Origin: Halorientalis pallida
GTDB taxonomy: Archaea; Halobacteriota; Halobacteria; Halobacteriales; Haloarculaceae
Direction of reading: 5' to 3'
DNA length: 64,000 bases
NCBI RefSeq assembly: GCF_004118325.1
Contig: NZ_RDFA01000005.1
Coordinates: 62,001-126,000, forward strand
Part shown: positions 7,445-15,400 of the stretch, piece by piece
Layout: every line of letters starts with the position of its first letter
Numbering within the stretch: the stretch's first letter is position 1
The notes under the pieces: generated by a model
What the model saw: the letters and a program-made list of their open reading frames with translations, nothing else
Told to the model about the DNA's origin: nothing
The model's database searches: none
Position numbers and translations under genes: made by a program

Positions 7445-8293
7445 TTATTCTGCCTCTTCTAAGAATGAGACGAACTCACCTTTCCCGATACCGTCGGTAC
7501 TGACCAGTTCGTCGTGTCCGGCGCGTGTGACGGATTCAGTGAGGAAGTCCGTACAGAGTTCGGTGTGTGCATCCCCATAGTGCGCCAACGCTTCTGAACG
7601 AGTGACATCGAGGTCATACTCTGCAAGACTGATCTCGATGCCATTCTTCCGTACAACGGTGTCACATCCCCACTCAGAGAGTAACGAGAACGCCGTCGTA
7701 TTCCGGCGAACCGTGAGAAGCCGCTTCGATTCGGAAATATACTCGTTGACCCACATCTTCCAGTCGTACGCTTCGGTCGCAAAGTCAGGAAATGAGAACC
7801 CGGTTTCGATGCTTTCCAGGTACCACTGTGCCATACTGATTGAAGTCCGGTGGTTCGCATTAGGTAGGGCGTGTTTCAGAATCAGCGTGGACATCAGTTG
7901 CCCTGCGACATCGACAGCAGTGCCGGTCCAGTCGACGCGAGCGATAGCATCGGGGATCCGGTCTAGTTCAATCTGCTTGTAGATCTCGAGCTTCGCTTCC
8001 TCTTCCAACTCTTTTTCCTCGACAATCTCTTCGAATATCTGGAGCAACCGTACTGTAATCGTCCGATCCTGCAGTGACATCTCATCGAGTACGTCTTCAA
8101 ACTCCCCCTCAAAATCCTCGACAGTACCGCTCGCCCCACGATTTGTATACAGCACAAAGAATTCCTCCTCGAAATCGTACTGCTCGATAACCGCGTCTTT
8201 CCCTGATGTCGTTATCTCCTCCCTGTCTTGCGTGACATACGCGAGGGAATAGTGAGAATCATCGGGATGATGGTAATAGACACAGGCGGTCAT
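7445..8293 (-). CDS. Fic/Doc-fold protein with a variant active-site motif
   Basis: Protein of 282 residues. The central region has the Fic/Doc core helix with HALPNANHRTS in place of the standard HxFx(D/E)GN(G/K)R. The histidine, an asparagine and the arginine are kept, but the acidic Mg-binding residue is asparagine and the glycine is alanine. Doc-type proteins phosphorylate and Fic proteins AMPylate targets; this variant may have altered chemistry. The N-terminal 100 residues (YYHHPDDSHYSLAYV and an acidic stretch) and the C-terminal 100 residues are not recognised. A TTTTAAT box about 26 bases before ATG 8293 fits a leaderless start. It is unrelated in layout to the true Fic gene at 16328-17488. 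Confidence 0.68.
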   Translation of the reverse strand: MTACVYYHHPDDSHYSLAYVTQDREEITTSGKDAVIEQYDFEEEFFVLYTNRGASGTVEDFEGEFEDVLDEMSLQDRTITVRLLQIFEEIVEEKELEEEAKLEIYKQIELDRIPDAIARVDWTGTAVDVAGQLMSTLILKHALPNANHRTSISMAQWYLESIETGFSFPDFATEAYDWKMWVNEYISESKRLLTVRRNTTAFSLLSEWGCDTVVRKNGIEISLAEYDLDVTRSEALAHYGDAHTELCTDFLTESVTRAGHDELVSTDGIGKGEFVSFLEEAE

Positions 8294-8499
8294 TCCATCA
8301 GTGTAGGCAACAGACCGAATTAAAACACACTACATCCAGTGATGGACGAGAACGTTCGGACAGTACTACTGATACGCGAATTACCTATACGACCGACTAG
8401 GGCGAAGGATAGGTATAAGAACCATTGGATGACGTTCTGGACCGCTTGTGGAAGGAACGCTGAGACGTTCCCGGCATCTCCTCTTGTGCTGTTGGGGAC

Positions 8500-8660
8500 C
8501 GCGCGCAGCGACGCGAGCACGGTGGACCGCTGCGAGGCGCGCGATGCGCCGAGCGCAGCGCCCCGTCGTCCCCGCGAGCGACGGCAGGAGCGAGCAGGGG
8601 CTCGACAGACGCCTGCGTCTGTCGGTGGCGCCGCGCGCTGTACGAGACGCCTGTTCTAGA
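8500..8660. repeat. GC-rich hairpin cluster
   Basis: The 412-base gap 8294-8705 has no gene. Its right half is very GC-rich and folds into several stems: CGCGCGCAGCG paired with CGCTGCGAGGCGCGCG (about 8500-8543), CGTCG/CGACG (8565-8584) and a perfect GACAGACGC/GCGTCTGTC (8604-8623). It resembles the larger cluster at 9.96-11.18 kb on the other side of the OB-fold gene. Confidence 0.5.
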
Positions 8661-8705
8661 CCAGCCACCGGCCACGCGTGACGGCAAAAAAAGGGCGGCG
8701 GGTCG

Positions 8706-9812
8706 TCAGCCGTCGAACTGCTCGAGCGCTCGGTCGATGTCCACCGTTTCGACCCACGCGTGGGTGTCTGACTCGACATCCCAGGGAGCCTTCGAGGGAT
8801 CGTCGCTTGCCTGCCCCGTCCGGTGCATCGGCCCATCACCGCGTTCCTCGATGGTGATGTCGGTGTGTTTCCCGGTAATGGCCAGGCAGGCTTGCCCGTT
8901 CCACTCGTTGACCATCACGCTTTCGAGGCGGACCTGATCACCCTCCCGGAGCGTCTCCATCCCGTTGGACTGGTGGGACTTCGACCAGTAGACGAACTTC
9001 CGCCGTTCGCCCTCGTTGTCTTGCAGGTATCCCGCCTGGTACTGCCCAACCGCCGGCGTCTCGAAGAGGTGATCAACCTCGGCTTCGACCGTCGTCTTCC
9101 AAGTGGTGAAGACATCGATTTCGTCGAACGTTTCTGCCACATCGGGCAGCCGCTGGAGCGATCGTTTGACCCCGAGTGCTCCGTCGAAGGCGTCAGCCCC
9201 ATCGAGGACTCGTTGTGCAATGAGTTTCGCGAGGCCAGCCCGCCCCAGCTGGATGTCGTCGCCCATCTCGTCCGCCAGTGAGGACGCCACCTGATTGACC
9301 GCCGCGAGTTCGTCCTGTTGCAGCCACCCACGGGGATCGGCCTGCTCCTGGGGATCCACGTCGGGACGCTCATCGGCCGTCGTCTGCTGGTAGATCGTGT
9401 CAACCCCACACTGCGCGCGGGAGGATGCCGCCCGCTCGAGGCCGGCCGCATCTGCATTACGAGCGACCTCGCGATGGCGCTCCATTTCTGCTTCCCGGCT
9501 GACCCGCCGTTCCTGCTGGGCGAGCGTTTCACCGTGTCGGCGATCCGGACCAACCGCCGGATCACGCGTCCAGTCGTAGTCGTTCTGACGCTCGTAGTAG
9601 TTTCCACGCGAGTCGATGCCCTTGTTCGACCGGAAGTCAAGCTCGTCGCCAGCCTGCGTTTCGGCGACGTCTTCCAGGATGTGTTCCGGCCCACTGACCT
9701 TGTCGGCCAGTGAGATCGTCATGTCTTCCTCGCGCGGATCGCGTTTCTGCTCCGCCAGCCCGCCTTTTTCAGTCGTCGATACCTTTTTCTGCGAAGGATC
9801 GTTAGCAACCAT
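8706..9812 (-). CDS. OB-fold nucleic-acid-binding protein
   Basis: Protein of 368 residues. The first 190 are charged, Q/E/R-rich and probably coiled or disordered. About residues 190-265 form a helical domain (DDIQLGRAGLAKLIAQRV). The C-terminal part contains an OB-fold-like barrel, with REGDQVRLESVMVNEWNGQ, then ACLAITGKHTDITIEERG, comparable with RPA-type DNA-binding domains. It may bind single-stranded DNA during transfer or replication of the element. It is flanked on both sides by GC-rich hairpin clusters. ATG 9812 is the only reasonable start. The domain call is by pattern only. Confidence 0.6.
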   Translation of the reverse strand: MVANDPSQKKVSTTEKGGLAEQKRDPREEDMTISLADKVSGPEHILEDVAETQAGDELDFRSNKGIDSRGNYYERQNDYDWTRDPAVGPDRRHGETLAQQERRVSREAEMERHREVARNADAAGLERAASSRAQCGVDTIYQQTTADERPDVDPQEQADPRGWLQQDELAAVNQVASSLADEMGDDIQLGRAGLAKLIAQRVLDGADAFDGALGVKRSLQRLPDVAETFDEIDVFTTWKTTVEAEVDHLFETPAVGQYQAGYLQDNEGERRKFVYWSKSHQSNGMETLREGDQVRLESVMVNEWNGQACLAITGKHTDITIEERGDGPMHRTGQASDDPSKAPWDVESDTHAWVETVDIDRALEQFDG

Positions 9813-10009
9813 TGTAGTTCACCTTGAGGCGCTCACCGCGCCTCGCCTTCCACGCCGGCGAGCCGCGGCTGTCGCCCCACGCCCCGTCCAGCGGCCGACT
9901 GCACGTCGCGACCGACCAACCGCCGGGCTGCCACTGCCCCCGGACGGGCCACTTTTCTTTATGCTCTGGTTCGCCAGAACCAAGGAGAAGCAGCGTCGCG
10001 CAGCGTCGG

Positions 10010-10084
10010 CGCTGACGCGGTCGATTGCCGACGCGAACGCAACGACGTCCGTGAGCGAGGGCAATCGTGAGCCGCCGTCAGCGG
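10010..10084. repeat. Compound hairpin A
   Basis: An outer stem GCTGACG.CGG/CCG.CGTCAGC and an inner stem CGATTGCC (10022-10029)/GGCAATCG (10060-10067) are separated by an asymmetric internal loop with one base on the 5' side. The layout is the same as hairpin B at 10223-10290. Confidence 0.6.
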
Positions 10085-10115
10085 CGTAAGCAACGCGAGG
10101 CAGGTTCGACGCAGT

Positions 10116-10464
10116 TCGCACTTGGGTGTTCCGTCCGGGAGGGACCCGCGCTGTGCGCGGGAGGGACCCGGAGCGCCCAGCACGACGAACTCCCATGGGA
10201 TGAAATCCACGCGCCGGGAGGAGCTCGCACGCGGTCGATTTCCGACGCGAGCCCTGCGAGCGAGCGAAATCGAGAAAGCCGCGTGCGAGCCCGCAGCAAC
10301 GCGTTGGATGCAATCCCATGGGCGGAAGTCGCGCTCGGCAGCCCGGCGCGGGCGCTTGCGCCCGACGCCCGGCAGTCCCCCGCGCAGCCTCGCCATCGGC
10401 GAGCGGGGGACGCGTATCCGAGCACGCCACGCGAGCGCAGTGAACCGGGGCACTCAAGTGCGAA
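10116..10464. repeat. Nested palindrome containing hairpin B
   Basis: Three concentric inverted repeats. The outer arms GTTCGCACTTGGGTG (10116-10130) and CACTCAAGTGCGAAC (10450-10464) match at 14 of 15 bases. The middle arms CCCATGGGATGAAATCCA (10193-10210) and TGGATGCAATCCCATGGG (10306-10323) match at 15 of 18. The inner hairpin B has GCTCGCACGCGG (10223-10234)/CCGCGTGCGAGC (10279-10290), enclosing CGATTTC (10236-10242)/GAAATCG (10266-10272). Confidence 0.65.
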
Positions 10465-10796
10465 CAGAGTACTCCTGGCGACGCGAGTCGCGCGGGCGGC
10501 CCGTACCGCGCGACCGAGCACCGGGAGGGGCCCGCGCCGACGTTCCGACGAGGCGCGGGAGGGACCCGGCGCGCACGTCCAAGCGCCTGAGCCAGCTGCT
10601 CCGTGCACGCGAGGAACGCGTGCGCGAGGGCTGACTCCTGTCCGAAGGCGCGCCGGATCGCGAGGTGACTGAGAGACCCACGCTATCGAACAGGGTCTCT
10701 CGAGTGCTTTGGTCTTCGACATGGACCAGATGGCCGCCGTGCTGGGCCTGGTGGACTGTGAGGGCGAGCCCGGGGTCGCGCTTGTATAGTCGTCTG

Positions 10797-10876
10797 CGCG
10801 GCCCCTCTCCGCAATCGCTCTGAAGTCCGCGCGCGCGACTGCCGCGCGTGCGGAAGGGTTGCGGAGATGCCGCGCA
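10797..10876. repeat. Compound GC-rich stem-loop
   Basis: Outer arms GCGCGGC...CTCCGCAA (from 10797) and TTGCGGAG..GCCGCGC (to 10876) enclose an inner stem TCCGCGCGCGCG/CGCGCGTGCGGA with one mismatch. It is the longest single hairpin in the region. Confidence 0.55.
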
Positions 10877-11181
10877 GCGACCGCGAGCCGGGCGAGGGCT
10901 CACGGAGTGTTCGACGACAGCGGCGTTCACATCGGGATTGGAGTCCTCCCAGTGGGACTCCTTCCAGTGCCGTCTCCGGTCGGGGCAGCAGCTGTCGGTC
11001 ACCAGTCCTCACGAGGGAGGGAGAGACCAGCTGGGGAACTACCAACAGAACCGGACTACTGACAGACCATCCCCAGGATGTTCCCGTCACACCCTCGTCT
11101 GCTGTCCCCGATCGCGCGGAGCTCTGCAGAGCGAGCACGATGGACCGCATACGCTTACTAGTGAGCGTAGCGGTCGGCTCG

Positions 11182-11186
11182 AAAAA
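11182..11186 (-). terminator. Oligo-T terminator candidate
   Basis: A TTTTT run on the minus strand about 80 bases after the stop of the gene at 11265-11816. Archaeal transcription often ends at such U-tracts. Confidence 0.35.
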
Positions 11187-11264
11187 GAGGGCGAGCAGGG
11201 GACTCCTTCCAGAGCGGTCGCCCCCGTCCGGGCCTTCTTGGAGGACTACTCTCCTGGTGTCCGG

Positions 11265-11816
11265 TTACTCAAGCTCATCCGGATCCGGCAGATCGACGTC
11301 GACTCCCTCTCCTGGGTGTTCGAACTCGTCGGGGTCGATAGCATCCCAGTCGGTCTGTTCGGCTGGGGTCTGCTCTTGCTCCGTCGACGCTGTCCCTTCC
11401 TGCTGGTCGCCATCGAGTCGGTCTTCGATTCGATCCAGCTGGGCACTGATCTCGGTGACAGTCTGCATCCGTCGCTCGAGTGCGGTCAGCTGATCGGCGA
11501 CGGTTGCCAGGTCGTTTTCGATTGTCTGGATTTCCTCCATGGAGGAGTCTGCGTTGAGAAGATGCGCAGCAGCCAAGCTAATCAGAATCCGGAGTGTCGT
11601 CGCTTTGTTCGTCGAGAAGGTGTCCCCCACGGCGTCGACAAATGTTTGTTCCGTTGGGGAGAGACGGGTTGCATAGGTTGTCCCCTCTCCAGTCTCGTCC
11701 CCAGCCGATGACGATGGGGACTCGTACTGTTCTAGTATGTCCTCGGCAGCGGCGATGATCGCTTCGACATTCCCATCGCCGTCGCTGGTGTATTGATCCA
11801 TCGACATTCTTACCAT
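11265..11816 (-). CDS. Hypothetical coiled-coil protein
   Basis: Acidic protein of about 183 residues. The N-terminal third contains a helical segment (NVEAIIAAAEDILEQY), the middle a conserved-looking helix pair (LSPTEQTFVDAVGDTFSTNK, ILISLAAAHLLNA). A coiled coil follows at about residues 95-135 (IENDLATVADQLTALERRM), and the tail is Asp/Glu/Pro-rich and disordered. Three in-frame ATGs (11816, 11807, 11801) are possible; an AAATTTATTT box centred near 11838 fits a leaderless start at the first or second. It lies between two non-coding regions inside the conjugative element. Function unknown. Confidence 0.6.
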   Translation of the reverse strand: MVRMSMDQYTSDGDGNVEAIIAAAEDILEQYESPSSSAGDETGEGTTYATRLSPTEQTFVDAVGDTFSTNKATTLRILISLAAAHLLNADSSMEEIQTIENDLATVADQLTALERRMQTVTEISAQLDRIEDRLDGDQQEGTASTEQEQTPAEQTDWDAIDPDEFEHPGEGVDVDLPDPDELE

Positions 11817-12158
11817 CTCTTTCCATCTTCAAATAAATTTCTCTCCACCTACACGAACCGTCAGCTCAACCTCCCTTGTTCCCTCCTTCCCCCCCACGCT
11901 ATGACGGGAACCTTGTTCTCTTTCAGCCGTCTGATATGCCAGATCGCTGGCTGCTCTCTGAACCCCCTGTTTCGTCTGGTTCCCCTCTAGTTCTACCGCC
12001 TATATCACTCTATACCATCGAACAGTCGAGGCAGTCCAGCAGAGAAGGAGGAATCTGCAGAGGGTCGCTAATCGATGTTACATCCGTAACCGGCAGTCCA
12101 AGCTATATTTACAGAACCGGGATATATGCCCGAATACGTAGAGCCGTATTGCGGTTTT

Positions 12159-12268
12159 TGCTGTAAACAGCATTTTCGAGCGAAAATAGAGGCTGTTTTC
12201 GAAATGAGGGTGATAGAGCGAAAACCACACTAACGGACGGGGGTAGAATTGTTTACAGTGGTGTAAAC
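12159..12268. repeat. Cluster of palindromes upstream of the coiled-coil gene
   Basis: Four dyads in 110 bases of A/T-rich DNA: TGCTGT/ACAGCA (12159-12172), ATTTTCG/CGAAAAT (12172-12187), GTTTTCG/CGAAAAC (12195-12225) and GTTTACA/TGTAAAC (12251-12268). TGTAAACAGC occurs at both ends as a direct repeat. Apart from these and a promoter-like box, the 601-base gap 11817-12417 shows nothing. The cluster could be an operator, or part of a replication origin. Confidence 0.5.
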
Positions 12269-12417
12269 AGCCTCCCGTTCAGAAGGGTGTTGAAATCACC
12301 GTTGTCTTGCGGTTCTATCGTGTTTACGTCAGGGGTTTATATCATAATACTGTGGGAAATGTGGAGTCAGGCGGAGCGAAAAGAGAACAACCGCGGATTG
12401 AAATTGATTTGGCTAGG

Positions 12418-15400
12418 CTACTGGTCGGACGTTGGATCGGGATTGTTGAACCGGCTATTCCCGACCGTCCTATCAAGGATGATACCAAATCCAGTAACCG
12501 AATCTAATCCTGAACCGGTCACGGATTGCTCGGTGATGCCCTCGTAACTCTGGACATCCCGTGCCGGGCGGTCGTCGACATGACCTTCTTCTTCAAGAAT
12601 ATCCAAGAGATGGTGAGCCGCTTTTTGACTCTCGAGGACCCAGATTGCTTTTGCGTCGTTTGTCCCACAGAACTCCGCGAGTTTCTCGTAGTCATCAATG
12701 ACATCGCCACGCCGAAGTGGCGTTTCCGGCCGATCCGGAATTGATGTTTCAACCTCCATCACACGGTGCTCCTTCTGAGGATGAGTCGCGATGAGATCGA
12801 AGGTACCAGCTGTGTCGTCGCCACCAATGTAGGTCTTCACGGAGAAGCCGCGATTCGAGTAGATTCGCTCAAGAAGTGAGACGATCACCTTGTGGCGAGG
12901 ACTTTCACGCGGATCACCCTGTTCTGTCCCCCAGACGATCTCGTAGTCGTCGAACACCGCTAGGGCTTTGTTCGTCGGCCAGTAGTACGTGTAGCGGTTC
13001 GCCAGTTGCACCTCTCGCAGATACTCGTCGTCGACGAGGTCATCAGCGATCCCCCGTCGATCAAACTCACGGGTTGCCATCGGCTCTCCACGCTGGTAGA
13101 ATGACAGATCATCGTTCCAGTAGTCGACCACATCCTGCAAGAATGTCAGCTCCTGGTTGGTTAATGCGTCTGGGGACCGCTCTTCTGGATTTTCTCCGTT
13201 ACTATCGTTCTTATTAGCCGTCGACGATCCATTGTCGGTCACATCCGCAGACGACCCATTGCCGAGGTTGTTCAGCTGCGTGAGCCGATTCGCAGTCTGC
13301 TCGGGGGAGATACAGTACTTCTGCCGAGTCTTAGCCCGGGTTGCGTCAGCCATCGGGCGAATCGCCGAGTCCGTTTCAGCATGCCCCGGCGGCAGCGGCA
13401 ACGGTTCCAGTGTCATGATCTCGGGCTGTTGCTCTTGGAAGCCAGTCGGTGGCAACTGACCGATGAACTGTCCCTCGGGAAGCCCCTGGATGTAGTCACG
13501 GATCTCATCTCTGTCCAGCCCACCGTGGAACAGACTGTCCGGCAGGTCATCGTCGGTCGAGACGTTGCCGATGATCTTGGTGTTGATGTTGTTCAGGACC
13601 TCCGTGTACACCGACCGGTTCTTGTGCGGATCGTCGCCGAGGACCTGGGCGGGATACTGCATGACCAGCCCCAGACTCAGATCGAACTCACGGCCTTCCG
13701 GGAGCAACTTGTTGTGGACGATGTTGCTCCGGGCCAACGGCGCGCTCTCTTCGATGAGACAGTTGACGACGTAGTCGTCCCGATTCGGTGTCTGGAGGCT
13801 CTTGATCGCAGTCCACAGATGGCTCAGGAACAGCACGTTGAACATCTGGGAGGCATCGTCACGAAGCTCCCCAGTGTCGATCACCACCACCTTGTTGCTG
13901 TGGAGAATCTCTCGCAGATCGAGAACGTTCTCGTCCTCGGCGTACCAACCGCGATTGTGGTCCCACTCGGGCTTGTAATCGAGCATCCGCCAGATGAAGT
14001 CCCGGTCGTTCAGCTTCGAGATCCGGTTCGTGACGGCGCCGGCTGTCTTCTTGAACTGGCGATCGTTCTTCTCGGTGTGGCGTTGCAGTGATGCCGCCAC
14101 CGTAGGCGATGAGGTCTCTGGAACACTCTTGTGCATCTCGTACTCCAGAGCCATGTCGTAGAGATCCGAGATAGGGAACGCATCACCGCCCACACGGGTT
14201 TCCTCGAGGCGAGCCTGATCCGGGTCGGGATACTCGGCCCGCTCCTCCTCGAACAGCGTTCGGATGAACGCTTTCAGCACGTCGTTCCCGACCCACGCCT
14301 GCTCGACTTTCTCCTCACCGACGGCGAACCTGAGGACTTCGTAGAAGTGGTCGATCGTATCCTGGATTGCAGATTCACGGGAGCGGCCAGCCTGATAGAT
14401 CAGCGGCCGGAGGTCGAAGAACGGTAGGCCCGGGACCTCCTGGTCATCTTCGGGGATCTTGATGTACTCGACGTCGTCGAGGTCGTCGAAGATGTACCGA
14501 TGACTTCGCAGGTAGTTGTCGCACATATCTCCGCCCTTGGAATCGAGCAGGAACGTCGGACCAGAGAGCTCATCGTGGGCGGTCAGCAGATCGTTGATAC
14601 CGGCGACGGTTTTCCCGCTCCCCGTGGAGCCGGCCCGGAGGTAGTGTCGGGTGAGCGTATCGGCGTCAAGATGGATCGCCTCACGCTGGGTGACTTCACT
14701 CCGCCATTCAGCCACGGATTCGAGCGCTTCCTGGCCTGTGGACTCGTTGGGACTGTCGACGACAGTGGCGGCTTTCCCGATACACATCCCCTTGTCGAAG
14801 GCCTGGAAGACCTCCTCGTCGGGCGTCGTCAGCGGGGAGTGAGCAGCCGGCCCACCGCCCGAAGCACCTCGGGAGGCTTTGGGGAGTGAGTCGATCGTCG
14901 GGACCGTCACGAAGTTCGCGAGTTCGTTCGCGTTCGCGACGAGCATGGGTTTGCTCTTCCAGAACGACTCAGTGGGTGTCGGCCGGGTCAACTCGTGGTT
15001 GAGCAGGCGCTGGTACTCACTATCGTGTTGCCCCAGGTACTCACCTTCAACTTGGTAGAATGACCCAGACAGCTGGCTGAAGGAAGACTCCGCATCCCGG
15101 ATCACCTTCTCATCGCTCGAGGCACACCGGATCGAGACGTTGAAACTCGTCTGCGGGTCCTTGTTGTTGAGCTGGGCCATCCGCGTCGCTTTGTGCCGAG
15201 ATTGGTCCTCTGGCCCCTGTTCAGCAGAGCCGACTTCTTCGGCAGGTGTATCGTTGCGGTGGCGGCTCCGCTGTTCGTGTTCAGAGACGCCGACCAGTCG
15301 GTCGAGGAAGGTCTGGACAAAAAAGCCGAATCCGGAGGTGACGCCCATCTTGAGGTTCCGCTTTTGGCTTTCAGCCTTTCGTGTCCAGTCGACACGGGGC

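Larger units (their letters stand above)
9960..11176. other. Structured GC-rich non-coding region
   Basis: From 9813 to 11264 there is no credible gene: the open frames are arginine/proline-rich antisense products of GC-rich DNA, unlike the acidic proteins around. Instead the stretch holds at least ten inverted repeats, among them TGGTTC/GAACCA (9967-9982), a compound hairpin at 10010-10084, a nested palindrome at 10116-10464, CCGCGCC/GGCGCGG near 10530-10560, GCACGCG/CGCGTGC near 10605-10625, GAGAGACCC/GGGTCTCTC (10671-10701), a compound stem at 10797-10876 and GACCGC..ACGCT/AGCGT.GCGGTC (11143-11175). The motif GGGAGGGACCC recurs near 10136, 10159 and 10554. It could be a large structured RNA, an origin of transfer or a replication origin. 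Confidence 0.55.

Noticed and set aside
9819-11150. Many long open frames on both strands in the GC-rich region
   Set aside because: They overlap each other, are Arg/Pro/Ser-rich, and lack the acidic bias of all real genes here; they are products of high GC.
12251-12268. Orc1/Cdc6 origin recognition box
   Set aside because: It shares CAGTGG with the archaeal box but has extra bases before AAAC and no G-tract; no orc1 gene is in the window.
13381-14091. Plus-strand frames across the coupling ATPase
   Set aside because: They are antisense to a 1266-residue gene with clear motor motifs.
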